Under the pieces are notes generated by a model, which did no database searches, was not told where the DNA came from, and saw only the letters and a list, made by a program, of their open reading frames with translations. A program made the position numbers and the translations under genes. Below, piece by piece: positions 1 to 12,720 of a stretch of DNA of 64,000 nt. Location: the NCBI RefSeq assembly GCF_036632915.2, contig NZ_CP155552.1, positions 2,666,001 through 2,730,000 on the forward strand. The letters run 5' to 3'. This stretch comes from Faecalibacterium taiwanense (GTDB taxonomy: Bacteria > Bacillota > Clostridia > Oscillospirales > Ruminococcaceae). The first letter of the stretch is position 1. Each line of letters begins with the position of its first letter.

Positions 1-455
1 ATGTCCATCGAGGGCGCTGCTTTCAGGGCATCCCGATACTGCTTTTTATCCGCAGAGCCCTCCACAGCCAGCTCTGCCAACGCCTTTGCCTGCGCAGTGC
101 TCATGAAGAACAGCGCCTTGGTGACCGTATCATCCTTCTTGCTCTTTTCATCGAACTTGATGCCCGCATTCTCCAGCGCTTTCTTTGCCAGCTTGTCTGC
201 ATCCAGTTCCGGGACCAGTGCAAGGATCTGCTCCTTCACCAGATCGGCGGCCTTTTTGGTGCGCTTGCCCACGTCCAGCTGAGCATTCTCCGCAAAGGCT
301 GCGCGCATGGCATGCTTCCATGCCTGTGAGGAAACTCTGGCGCGGAGCACACCGCCGTACACGGCTGTTTTGGGGCTGCCCGTATCGTCCCGGTTGATGC
401 AGCTGGGCGGTACGGTCTGCAAAATGTGGAAATCAACATACAGGCGCTTATTCAT
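1..455 (-). CDS. cas7e: Cas7e (Cse4/CasC), type I-E Cascade backbone subunit, 3' end outside window
   Basis: The first 151 residues are visible and the frame stays open to the window edge. The N-terminus reads MNKRLYVDFHILQTVPPSC followed by NRDDTGSPKTAVYGG. This is the typical Cas7e opening, in which the RNA-binding backbone fold starts with a 'hilq..ppsn.NRDd.G.pK.a.yGG' pattern. In the family it forms the six-subunit filament along the crRNA. It starts 2 bases after the cse2 stop and is the fourth gene of the cas operon, read leftwards. The rest of the operon (cas5e, cas6e, cas1, cas2 and the array) would lie to the left of the window. Confidence 0.88.
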   Translation of the reverse strand, partial: MNKRLYVDFHILQTVPPSCINRDDTGSPKTAVYGGVLRARVSSQAWKHAMRAAFAENAQLDVGKRTKKAADLVKEQILALVPELDADKLAKKALENAGIKFDEKSKKDDTVTKALFFMSTAQAKALAELAVEGSADKKQYRDALKAAPSMD

Positions 456-457
456 GA

Positions 458-1071
458 TCAATTCTCCTTTTCTTTCTCATCCGGTGCAGGCTTCGGATCG
501 CGGTACAGGTCCTGTCCCCACCGCAGACGGACATTGGCGGGGGTCTGCGCATACCGCGGGTCGGTGCATTGCAATTCATACAGGTCTGCCGCAAGCTGCG
601 GATAATCCAGCGGGATGCCGCCATCCTTTGCCGCGCTCAGCAGCTGGATCATGCCCCGCAGATGGTGGCTGATCTCGGTGATTTCTTCTGCGGTGGCCAG
701 CGCGTTGAACCGCCGGATCACGCTAGCCTCGGTCCAGTCCTGTCCGGCACTGTTCCGCTCTGCCAGCTGCCGCACCGCACGCCCCAGCGTGTTGCCGGGG
801 CAGTTCATAAGGCGGTCGTTCCCCTGCTGATGCATAGCATACAGGGTCAGGGCGAGGTAGACCGCCCACTCTGCCGCCGAGGGAGCACTGCGGCCCTGAA
901 AGCTTTCCGGCATTCCCAGCAAAAACTTCCCCACAGTTCCGGCAGCTCGCCGGGTGCGTGGCCGATGCCCCGACGCAGCTTTGCCAGTTCTGCCCGCCGC
1001 TGGTTGTCCGGCAGAGCCTGAAGCCTGTGCAGCTGCTGCGCCGCATATAGTTTGACGTCCTGTGTTTTCAT
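458..1071 (-). CDS. cse2: Cse2 (Cas11e/CasB), small Cascade subunit, frameshifted as sequenced
   Basis: Two overlapping frames together make one Cse2. Residues from MKTQDVKLYAAQQL to about residue 50 are in one frame. From LLGMPESFQG to the stop they are in another, including AEWAVYLALTLYAMHQQG and the C-terminal helices. The break sits at the A-run 921-925 (plus strand). One extra base there gives a protein of 204 aa, the usual Cse2 size. In Cascade this helical subunit forms the belly dimer that holds target DNA. It starts 13 bases after the cse1 stop. Whether the lost base is real or an assembly error cannot be decided from sequence; similar single-base losses recur across the window. Confidence 0.8.
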
Positions 1072-1083
1072 ACAATTCTCCCT

Positions 1084-5475
<4,392 letters not shown>

Positions 5476-5611
5476 CTATAATCCGTACTTTTTGTATTTT
5501 ATCTCCGCAAATGAAAAAAGCGGCACACCGGGTCGTGCCTCATCAAAACGAAAGTGTCCTCGCAAGGTAAAGAAACATGCTATTTATAGCCCGGTTCCGT
5601 TTTCTGTTTCA

Positions 5612-5640
5612 AAGATACGCTTCTGCCCTTCTGCTGTCAA
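5612..5640 (-). promoter_or_regulatory. Candidate sigma-A promoter for the cas operon
   Basis: Read on the minus strand, a TTGACA box (5635-5640) is followed after exactly 17 bases by TATCTT (5612-5617). It would fire leftwards into cas3, whose start lies about 195 bases further on. The leader contains no obvious second gene. The -35 box is perfect and the -10 is weak. Confidence 0.4.
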
Positions 5641-5696
5641 TGACTCTGCGCCAATTCATCAAAGCTACAAAAAAATGATTTCTTTTTTGTATAAAA

Positions 5697-5733
5697 AACC
5701 GCCCCGGCTTCCATTGCGGAAACCGGGGCGGTT
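5697..5733. terminator. GC-rich stem-loop terminator
   Basis: An 11-base perfect stem AACCGCCCCGG/CCGGGGCGGTT encloses a 15-base loop. On the minus strand it is followed by six T (5691-5696), and on the plus strand by TTTGTTTG. It can stop transcription in either direction and insulates the cas promoter from the ICE side. Confidence 0.65.
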
Positions 5734-6075
5734 TGTTTGCTTTATTCGTGCTTTCTCAAGCGCTCACGCAATCACTTGCGGGGGTTCTTGATAGCAGCCT
5801 GTTCTGCACTTTATAAACAGAGAGCACAAGAAAGCACACATTTACGATATTTATTTTTTTCAGGCATTCGATTTTTCGTCCACATTGTAATATTTTCAGG
5901 AAATAACACATTTTTGGCTTTGAAGTTTTTGGAACAAACTACAACGCATTTTTTCATCAATTTTCATATCCATTTTTTCTCAAAAATTGAACTTCAAAAA
6001 ATTTCCATATCACAAAGAGGAGGTGTTTTTCCACATGAGCACACCCATACAGTTGAAAATCTGAGGTCACACCAA

Positions 6076-6942
6076 ATGACGCTGGACTACTTTTATGGGC
6101 AGTCGGGCGAGTTGTTCTCCTACTTCCGCATCCCGAAAGCACTGTTCCAAGACCACCGTTTCCGGAAGATCTCCACCGATGCCCGGACACTGTACGGCAT
6201 CCTGCTGGACCGCATGAGCCTGTCCACCAAGAACGGCTGGCTGGACGAGCAGGGACGGGTGTATATCATTTACACCGTCCGGGAAGTGCAGGAATCCCTC
6301 TGCTGTGCCGAACACAAGGCGGTCAAACTGTTCCGGGAGTTGGAGGACATCGACCTCATCGAGCGTAAACGCCGTGGTCTGGGTAGACCCAGCCTGATCT
6401 ACGTCAAAGACTTTTCCTCTGGCTTGCCAAAAGCGCAAGTACAGAATTGCCCAAACAGCAATTCTGGTGCTGCTGAAAGCGCAATTCTGGAGCAGCCAAA
6501 ACCACAAGCAAATAAGACTGATAAGAATAAAACAGAGTGGAACGATCCTGACCCTATCTATTCCGGGGGCATCCGGGAGCAGCTTGAGGATTATTTTTAT
6601 CAGGCGTTAGAGGTGGAACTGCTGCTCCGGCTCTGCCCGGATGATGAGGACACCATCTATCAGATCGTAGACCTGCTTGTGGACACCTGTTCCACCAAAC
6701 GCAAGATGTTGCGGATCGCCGGAGATGATAAGCCTGCCGAGGTGGTACGCAGTCGGCTGAAAAAGCTGAACGCTGACCACATCCGTTTCGTGCTGGGTTG
6801 TCTGGCAGAAAACACCGCCTCGGTGCGGAACATGAAGCAGTATCTGCTGGCAATGCTCTACAATGCGCCCACCACCATGAACCTCTACTATCAGAACAAG
6901 ACGAACCACGACTTTGCGCGCGGTTCACCGAAAGTGGGGTGA
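6076..6942 (+). CDS. repA: RepA-like replication initiator of ICE A
   Basis: The start is set by ATG 6076, with GAGG nine bases upstream, giving 288 aa. An open frame continues further upstream but looks non-coding. The N-terminal part (DYFYGQSGELFSYFRIPKAL, then LYGILLDRMSLSTKNGWLD) is the winged-helix initiator domain of Tn1549-type ICEs. VREVQESLCCAEHKAVKLF and the following basic segment suit DNA binding. A hydrophilic linker leads to a C-terminal helical domain (LRLCPDDEDTIYQIVDLL to MKQYLLAMLYNAP) that resembles the DUF6017 tail of the second initiator at 12721. It probably starts rolling or theta replication of the excised circle. It is followed directly by parA. Confidence 0.8.
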   Translation: MTLDYFYGQSGELFSYFRIPKALFQDHRFRKISTDARTLYGILLDRMSLSTKNGWLDEQGRVYIIYTVREVQESLCCAEHKAVKLFRELEDIDLIERKRRGLGRPSLIYVKDFSSGLPKAQVQNCPNSNSGAAESAILEQPKPQANKTDKNKTEWNDPDPIYSGGIREQLEDYFYQALEVELLLRLCPDDEDTIYQIVDLLVDTCSTKRKMLRIAGDDKPAEVVRSRLKKLNADHIRFVLGCLAENTASVRNMKQYLLAMLYNAPTTMNLYYQNKTNHDFARGSPKVG

Positions 6943-7774
6943 TGTTATCGCAAAGAAAGCTACGATTATTGCAGTCACCAATCAAAAAGGCGGTGTCGGA
7001 AAAAGCACCACCTGTGAAAATCTGGGCATCGGGCTGGCGATGGAGGGCAAGAAAGTTCTTCTGGTGGACACTGACCCACAGGGCAGCCTGACCATTAGCA
7101 TGGGCTGGCAGCAGCCCGATGAACTGTCCACCACTCTTTCCACCCTGATGGCAAGAGCCATGAACGACCAGCCCATTCCGCCCGGCGAGGGCATTTTACA
7201 CCATGCAGAGGGCGTTGATTTGATTCCGGCGAACATCGAACTGGCAGGGCTGGAAGTGGCTCTGGTAAACAGCATAAACCGGGAAAAGATGCTGAAACAG
7301 GTGCTGGACAGTGCCAAACGGGAGTATGATTTTATTCTGCTGGACTGTATGCCCTCGTTGGGAATGCTCACCATCAACGCACTGGCGGCGGCAGACGCTG
7401 CCCTGATTCCGGTGCAGGCGCAGTACCTTTCCGCAAAGGGTCTGGAACAGCTTTTGCAGACTGTCCAAAAGGTACGGCGGCAGATCAACCCGAAATTGAA
7501 AATTGAGGGCATCCTGCTGACTATGACCGACAGCCGCACCAACTACGGAAAGCAGATCAGCAACCTGATTCGGCAGGCATACGGAAAGCATCTGAAGGTG
7601 TTTGAGCAGACTATTCCACGGTCGGTCCGTGCGGCTGAAACCAGTGCGGCAGGCAAGAGCATTTTCCAGCATGACCCCAAAGGCAAGGTGGCAGAAGCCT
7701 ATCAATCTCTTGCAAAGGAGGTGCTGGCGGATGCCGATCGACAGCGGAAACTTAGCTCTGAAAGGGCTAGATGA
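6914..7774 (+). CDS. parA: ParA/Soj-family partition ATPase
   Basis: A deviant Walker A motif, NQKGGVGKSTTCENLG, is followed by VDTDPQGSLT (Walker A') and the LLDCMPSLG Walker B, so this is a clear ParA-type ATPase. As sequenced the open frame begins at ATG 6914, overlapping repA by 29 bases with no good ribosome site. A more natural start is ATG 6942, which overlaps the repA stop as TGATG. From there the frame works only if one A is added in the run 6952-6954, giving MLSQKKATIIAV. In the family ParA positions DNA with ParB and a centromere-like site. Its partner gene just downstream is broken. Confidence 0.85.
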   Translation: MRAVHRKWGDVIAKKATIIAVTNQKGGVGKSTTCENLGIGLAMEGKKVLLVDTDPQGSLTISMGWQQPDELSTTLSTLMARAMNDQPIPPGEGILHHAEGVDLIPANIELAGLEVALVNSINREKMLKQVLDSAKREYDFILLDCMPSLGMLTINALAAADAALIPVQAQYLSAKGLEQLLQTVQKVRRQINPKLKIEGILLTMTDSRTNYGKQISNLIRQAYGKHLKVFEQTIPRSVRAAETSAAGKSIFQHDPKGKVAEAYQSLAKEVLADADRQRKLSSERAR

Positions 7775-8669
7775 CCTGTTTTCCACCGAGGAAAATCGAC
7801 AGGAGGAGCAACGGGAACAGGTGCAGCAAATTCCCATCGACGAGCTGCACCCCTTCACCAACCACCCCTTCAAGGTGTTGGACGATGAAGCCATGACCCG
7901 GACAGTAGAGAGCATTGCACAGTACGGTGTGCTGGCTCCGCTCATCGCCCGCCCCAGACCAGAGGGCGGCTATGAGATCATCTCCGGGCATCGCCGGAAA
8001 ACACGCCGCAGAGCTTGCCCATCTGGACACCGTGCCAGTCATTGTTGCGCATATGAAGGATGATCCGCCACGATATTGATGGTCGATTCCAATTTGCAGA
8101 GAGAACACATCCTACCGAGTGAGCGGGCATTTGCGTACAAGATGAAGCTGGATGCGATAAAAATCAAGGTGCTAGGTCAGATTTAACTTCCCGACAAGTT
8201 GTCGGGAATTGGAAGCCGCTGATGAAGTCGGAAAAGCCACTGATGAAAGCGGCAGACAAGTCCAGCGTTTCATTCGGCTCACCAATCTTGTCCCTGAACT
8301 ACTGGACATGGTGGACGAAAAGAAATCTCTTTTAACCCTGCGGTCGAATTGTCTTATCTTGATGCAAAACAGCAGCAAGATTTTTAGAAGCAATGGATGC
8401 TTCCCAGAATGCGCCCTCTCTTTCGCAAGCCATACGGATAAAGAGCTGGCGCAGAAAAGCGAGTTCAGTTATGATGCTGTCTACGACATTATGAACGAGG
8501 AAAAGAAAAGCGAACTGGACACTGTGACCATCAAAAACAAACCCTGCGGAAATACTTTCCGCGCAGTTACACGCCCCGGCAGATGGAAAGCATCATCATC
8601 CAGTTACTCGACCAGTGGCAGCTGAAAAAACAGCAGGCAAAACAGAAGAAGCAGGAAGAAGCGCGTTGA
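7731..8669 (+). pseudogene. parB: ParB-family partition protein, multiply frameshifted
   Basis: It starts at ATG 7731 with AAAGGAGG nine bases upstream, overlapping the end of parA. The first part is a good ParB/Srx domain: IPIDELHPFTNHPFKVLDD, then GVLAPLIARP and the GHRR box. The frame breaks after SGHRRK near 8000. Later family pieces (VPVIVAHMKDD, SNLQREHILPSERAFAYKMKL, QVQRFIRLTNLVPELLDMV, EFSYDAVYDIMNEEKKSELD) are scattered over all three frames, to a final stop at 8667-8669. Several insertions and deletions are needed to join them, unlike the single-base losses elsewhere. I infer real decay of ICE A's partition gene. Confidence 0.8.
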
Positions 8670-8686
8670 GCGCAGACTGAACTAAG

Positions 8687-8708
8687 AGACCCGATTCGGG
8701 TCTTTTTT
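8687..8708 (+). terminator. Rho-independent terminator after parB remnant
   Basis: Stem AGACCC/GGGTCT with loop GATTC followed by six T. It lies 18 bases past the parB stop and separates the replication/partition genes from the next gene. Confidence 0.75.
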
Positions 8709-8735
8709 GTTTGCAAAAATTTGGAGGTAACGCCT

Positions 8736-9185
8736 ATGAACAACACGATTCCTTTTCACTCCGCAACTCACGCCCCGCAGATCACGGTGGATGTGAACAT
8801 CCTGACCATGCTGAAGCAGGCGGCATCCTGTTTGACCGAAGCAGCAGGCAAGGATGTGTACCTTGCCGCCATCGGTCCCGACATGGAGCTGACCATTATC
8901 ATGGAGGAGGATGCCCCTTCCGTTCTGCCTTGTTTTGACGAGGACGATGCCCTGATTTCCGTGAAGGGTGCGCCGCTGTTTATCAGCTACAATCCGGCGC
9001 AGGTCCTCAAGCTGGCAGGCAAGCGGTACCTGACCGGCCCGGTCATCTTCTACCGCACCGATGGGCACAGCACCATCGTATCCCTGACGGTGGAGGATAT
9101 TTACCGCTTTCAGACCTATCTGGAAAGCCACAGCATCACCCTGATGGCAGACGACCAGAAGCTGCCCTGCATCTGCATCGACTGA
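8736..9185 (+). CDS. Conserved ICE protein of unknown function
   Basis: 149 aa from ATG 8736 with GGAGGT ahead. I do not recognise a family. It is an acidic, soluble protein with alternating beta-strand-like segments (ITVDVNILTMLKQAASCL, VYLAAIGPDMELTIIME, VIFYRTDGHSTIVSLTVEDIYRF) and no membrane segment or signal. It sits between the partition genes and the DUF3846 gene of ICE A, where Tn1549-like elements carry small accessory genes. The coding style and ribosome site support a real gene; no function is proposed. Confidence 0.6.
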   Translation: MNNTIPFHSATHAPQITVDVNILTMLKQAASCLTEAAGKDVYLAAIGPDMELTIIMEEDAPSVLPCFDEDDALISVKGAPLFISYNPAQVLKLAGKRYLTGPVIFYRTDGHSTIVSLTVEDIYRFQTYLESHSITLMADDQKLPCICID

Positions 9186-9193
9186 GGTATGCC

Positions 9194-9384
9194 ATGCTGA
9201 ACTTTTTATCGGATTCGCATTTTTCGAAGCAGGTGCCATTTTCGGCTTCTTCGTGGCGGCTCTGATGCAAGCGGCACGGAGCGGTGAGATCGGACTGAAC
9301 GGAAAGGAGGATTCACATGCAAGAAAACACCTTGTCGGTGCTGAAAATTGCACCGGGACAACATCCGCAGCAGGTCGAGATTGA
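9194..9384 (+). pseudogene. Small membrane-protein frame lacking a usable start
   Basis: After a GAGG and an ATG at 9194, one frame reads LFIGFAFFEAGAIFGFFVAAL, then MQAARSGEIGLNGKED, a clear single membrane helix with a basic tail. The ATG is one base out of frame with it. One added base just after the ATG would give a protein of about 60 aa ending at 9384. The same kind of single-base loss recurs in the window. It overlaps the next gene by about 70 bases. Confidence 0.4.
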
Positions 9385-9748
9385 TAACGACCTGAAAGCC
9401 TTGCAGCAGGCTGTGGGTGGCTCCATCGGCGCAAGCTACCCGTTTGAAGATCCGGTTGCCATCGTCTACAACGATGACGGCAAGCTCATGGGACTGCCCC
9501 TGAACCGTGCCCTTCGGGATGAAAACGGAGAAATGTATGATGCCGTTGCCGGAACCTTTCTGGTTGTGGGGCTGGGCGAGGAAGATTTTGCATCCCTGAC
9601 CCCGGAGATGGCGCAGAAGTATGAGCAGCTTTTTCATCAGCCGGAAGCCTTTCTGAAGTTGGGCAACCGTCTGCTGGTGCTGCCGGTGCCGGATGAACCT
9701 CCCGCAGAAAAGCCCCGCACCAAGCCCTCGGCAGAGCATGACCGCTAA
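9317..9748 (+). CDS. DUF3846 domain protein
   Basis: 143 aa, ATG 9317 preceded by GGAAAGGAGG. The core (LKALQQAVGGSIGASYPFED, then VAIVYNDDGKLMGLPLNRAL and YDAVAGTFLVVGLGEEDFASL) is the DUF3846 domain found on many Firmicutes ICEs. A second copy of the domain occurs fused behind ArdA at about 32730-33080, with near-identical key segments (GLPLNRALRDE, VAGTF.VVGL). No enzymatic residues are known; the link with ArdA suggests a role in escaping host restriction. This copy belongs to ICE A. Confidence 0.8.
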   Translation: MQENTLSVLKIAPGQHPQQVEIDNDLKALQQAVGGSIGASYPFEDPVAIVYNDDGKLMGLPLNRALRDENGEMYDAVAGTFLVVGLGEEDFASLTPEMAQKYEQLFHQPEAFLKLGNRLLVLPVPDEPPAEKPRTKPSAEHDR

Positions 9749-9778
9749 AATCACCCTGCGGCACGGGAGGTGATGGCA

Positions 9779-10354
9779 GTGCAGGAAGAAATCGAACAGA
9801 AATCATTCAACATTATGATCTCTACCACCAAGCTGTCTGCCCGGACCGTTCTCCGGGCGGTAAAAGCGGCGTTTCGGCTGTACCAGTCCAAGGCATCCCA
9901 AGGCAAGCAGAGCGTCCGCACCCTTCTGCGGCAAAACCGGGGTGTGTCCAGCGTGGAGATCAGCAAGACCGGCATTCGTGGGCTGGAACGCTATGCCAAA
10001 AAGTACGGCATCGACTATGCCATCCGCAAGGACACCTCCGAGGTGCCACCCCGGTATCTGGTCTTTTTCAAAGCCCCGGATGCAGAAGCATTTCAATCAG
10101 CGTTCAAGGAGTATTCGGCATCTCTGCTGAACAAGGACAAACGTCCCTCGGTGCTGGCACGATTGCAGGAGCTGGTGCAGGCGGCGGCAGAACTCCCGGT
10201 AAAGTCCGGCACAAGGAACAGGAGCGTGGACTATGACCACGAAAAAGCTGACAAAGTTGCTGGCGCTGTATCTGCCCTATCTTCTGCTGGCGCTGGTGGC
10301 AACCAACTTTGGCGAAGCGTGGCGGCTTGCCGAGGGCAAGGAGCTGGGCGATAA
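9779..10354 (+). CDS. pcfB: PcfB-family (DUF3801) conjugation protein of ICE A, 3' end probably frameshifted
   Basis: GTG 9779 lies nine bases past GGGAGG and matches the start context of the second pcfB at 13745. The body (TTKLSARTVLRAVKAAFRLY, SKASQGKQSVRTLL, VSSVEISKTGIRGLERYAKK, VPPRYLVFFKAPDAEAF) follows the second copy segment by segment. PcfB-like proteins work with the VirD4 coupling protein in bringing the relaxosome to the channel. In the sequenced frame it runs to 10354 through virD4. A one-base change near 10205 would instead end it HKEQERGL at 10236, overlapping the virD4 ATG as ATGA, which looks like the natural arrangement. Confidence 0.75.
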   Translation: MQEEIEQKSFNIMISTTKLSARTVLRAVKAAFRLYQSKASQGKQSVRTLLRQNRGVSSVEISKTGIRGLERYAKKYGIDYAIRKDTSEVPPRYLVFFKAPDAEAFQSAFKEYSASLLNKDKRPSVLARLQELVQAAAELPVKSGTRNRSVDYDHEKADKVAGAVSALSSAGAGGNQLWRSVAACRGQGAGR

Positions 10355-10778
10355 GATCATGTCCATGATAGGCACCATCCCGGTGGCATTTGCGAACCCT
10401 CTGCCCAACCTGCATCCGCTTGACTTTCTGGTGGGTTTGTGCTGCGGCGCAGGGTTACGGCTGGCGGTCTATCTGCGTGGTAAAAATGCCAAAAAGTACC
10501 GCCACGGCATGGAGTACGGCTCTGCCCGGTGGGGCACGCCCAAGGACATTGAACCGTTCATGGCTCCAAAATTTGAGGATAACATCATCCTGACCAAAAC
10601 AGAACGGTTGATGATGTCCAATCGTCCGCCTGACCCGAAAAATGCACGAAACAAAAACGTACTGATCGTCGGCGGCTCCGGCAGCGGCAAGACCCGGTTT
10701 TGGCTCAAGCCGAACCTCCTGCAAATGCACAGCTCCTATGTCGTCACCGATCCGAAGGGCTATAATGAACAAGGATAA
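10233..10778 (+). pseudogene. virD4: VirD4/TcpA coupling protein of ICE A, truncated after the P-loop
   Basis: 181 aa. There are two N-terminal membrane helices (LLALYLPYLLLALVATNF and about 50-75), then the conserved EYGSARWGTPKDIEPFM segment and Walker A GGSGSGKTRF. The protein follows the intact copy at 14233 as far as MHSSYVVTDPKG, then switches to YNEQG and stops. The missing two thirds include Walker B and the arginine finger, so it cannot work as a coupling ATPase. The break falls where serine-recombinase DNA begins, so it looks like an insertion or recombination junction near 10762. Confidence 0.85.
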
Positions 10779-10805
10779 AACAAAGATGCGTTTACAAAAG
10801 GATAA

Positions 10806-11186
<381 letters not shown>

Positions 11187-11279
11187 TCCCTTCTTTTTTT
11201 GACCGAAAACAAAGGACTTTCACAATAATCAAGCAAGCCGGAGTGTGCCGCTGCACACTTCCGGCAGAAGGAGGATATA
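11187..11279 (+). other. Short spacer after the recombinase fragment
   Basis: It holds a T-rich run (CTTCTTTTTTTG, about 11192-11203) that could end transcription from the recombinase remnant. A leader follows, ending in AGAAGGAGGATATA directly in front of the GTG at 11280. I see no gene in it. ICE B's left end should be close to here. Confidence 0.35.
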
Positions 11280-11588
11280 GTGGGTGCTATCAAAGTCTTC
11301 TTGAAGGAGGTTCTGCTTCCAATCGCGCTTGCGTTCTGCCTCGCGTCATTTCTCAAGCCGATCTATATGCCTGACGGCGTATGTGACTACTTCCTTATGT
11401 GGATCTGCGTCGGCTTGCCATTCGGCATCCGGAGGATGTGCCTCTGGCTCGTTCCCAGCGACTACGGTATCTCCGGCTCAGTCGGCATCTTCGCATTGAA
11501 CTTAATCATAGGCGGTCTTATCGGAGGACTTGCCTTCTTCATCGGGCTGCTGCTCGGTGTCATTCATACCATCCGAGAAATCATCTGA
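11280..11588 (+). CDS. DUF6050-like small membrane protein
   Basis: 102 aa from GTG 11280, with AGGAGG 6 bases away. Three hydrophobic segments (VLLPIALAFCLASFLKPI, YFLMWICVGLPFGI and a long C-terminal one, LNLIIGGLIGGLAFFIGLLLG) predict an integral membrane protein. It resembles the DUF6050 proteins found near the leading end of clostridial ICEs. The function is unknown. A strong terminator follows at once, so it is probably a single-gene unit. Confidence 0.7.
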   Translation: MGAIKVFLKEVLLPIALAFCLASFLKPIYMPDGVCDYFLMWICVGLPFGIRRMCLWLVPSDYGISGSVGIFALNLIIGGLIGGLAFFIGLLLGVIHTIREII

Positions 11589-11603
11589 ACTACATCGTAA
11601 ACG

Positions 11604-11656
11604 AAGAGGGTTTGTTTCTTCTCCAATTTGGAGTAAGAAGCAAACCCTCTTTTTTT
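11604..11656 (+). terminator. Strong rho-independent terminator
   Basis: Outer stem AAGAGGGTTTG (11604-11614) pairs with CAAACCCTCTT (11641-11651). An inner stem extends it around CTCC/GGAG, and a run of seven T follows. Confidence 0.85.
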
Positions 11657-11714
11657 GTTGCCCAAAAGCCGGAATATTTGCTGGCGATGCGGCGAAGGAA
11701 AGGAGTTTTTAAGC

Positions 11715-11963
11715 ATGAAACGCATGACAGCCGGTGATCTGCAAGCACTGGAATTGCTGATGCAGACCATACCCGGCTTTGAGCATTTTGACAGCGGCGC
11801 GGATGGCATTCTCCCTGAGTGCCGAAGCTGCCGCTTTCACCGTCCTCACTGGAAATATCAGTCCTGCGTGTTTGCAGAGTGTCCCTACTGCTGCAATCCC
11901 GTTTCTACACTCAAAAATCAAAGTGGCACATCTGATGCCGGAAAGGAAACCTGTCATGGATAA
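11715..11963 (+). CDS. Small cysteine-rich protein, possible zinc finger
   Basis: 82 aa from ATG 11715, nine bases past AAAGGAG. No family is recognised with certainty. The pattern CRSCRFH...C...CPYCCN gives two C-x2-C pairs that could hold one zinc ion. The N-terminal half is helical and hydrophilic. It overlaps the start of the antirepressor by 8 bases, which suggests coupled translation. Confidence 0.6.
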   Translation: MKRMTAGDLQALELLMQTIPGFEHFDSGADGILPECRSCRFHRPHWKYQSCVFAECPYCCNPVSTLKNQSGTSDAGKETCHG

Positions 11964-12716
11964 CAAAATCGAAGTCTTCAAGAATGAACAGTTCGGTGAG
12001 GTGAGGACGATCCTCGACGGAGAAACACTTCTGTTCTGCGGCTCAGATGTTGCAAGAGCATTGGGATATGCCAGACCCGGCAAGGCAATTATTGACCATT
12101 GCAAGGGTGTCCTAAAACGGGACACCCTTACGAGCGGCGGTACGCAGTCCCTTTCCTACATTACGGAGGGTGATGTTTACAGGCTAATTGTCCATAGCAA
12201 ACTCCCTCGGCGGAAAGATTTGAACACTGGCTGTTCGATGAGGTTGTTCCCATGATCCGCAAGACCGGCTGCTACATGACGGAATCCCTGCTGGACCGCA
12301 TTCAGAAGGAACCGGCGGTCATCATAGAGCTTGCGCAGACCTTGCTCAAGGAAACGAATCGCGCCAATGCCCTTGAAGCGGAGCTGGGCATCGCAAGACC
12401 GAAAGCCGATTACTTTGACGCCTTCGTCAATCCAGATGACTGCACCAACATTCGCACCACGGCGAAGGAACTGAAAATCCCGGAGCGCAAGTTCGTCAAA
12501 TTCCTGCTTAACGAAGGGTATCTGTTCCGCTCTCCCTCCGGTCAGCTTCTTCCCTACAACAAGAAGAGCAACGAAGGACTCTTCATCGTCCGGGATTTCG
12601 TGACCTTCCGCTATACCGGCTCTCAGACCTACTTCACCCCGAAGGGCAAGAACGTCATCCGCATCCGCTACTTTGGAATCTGCGGCGTTGAAGTATCTAC
12701 GGAAATGGCAGGGTGA
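11956..12716 (+). CDS. Phage-type antirepressor (BRO-N + KilA-C), frameshifted as sequenced
   Basis: The start at ATG 11956 (MDNKIEVFKNEQFGEVRT) opens a Bro-N domain: FCGSDVARALGYARPGKAI and SLSYITEGDVYRLIVHSKLP. The frame is lost in the C-run 12204-12206. One added C there continues as SAERFEHWLFDEVVPMIRKT, found in the next frame, and then a KilA-C/ANT domain (TTAKELKIPERKFVKFLL, LFIVRDFV, YFTPKGKNVI) to 12716. The restored length is 253 aa. Such proteins lift repression of phage or ICE genes. As sequenced, only an 85-residue Bro-N fragment and a separate C-terminal part would be made. Confidence 0.8.
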
Positions 12717-12720
12717 TCAT

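Noticed and set aside
900-940. Programmed -1 frameshift in cse2
   Set aside because: The T-run could slip, but the same kind of break occurs in many unrelated genes, several in runs of only three bases. A shared technical cause is simpler.
5748-5838. Inverted repeat GTGCTTTCT/AGAAAGCAC as ICE A end
   Set aside because: It is only nine bases long with a 75-base gap and no duplicated target; too weak to call an attachment site.
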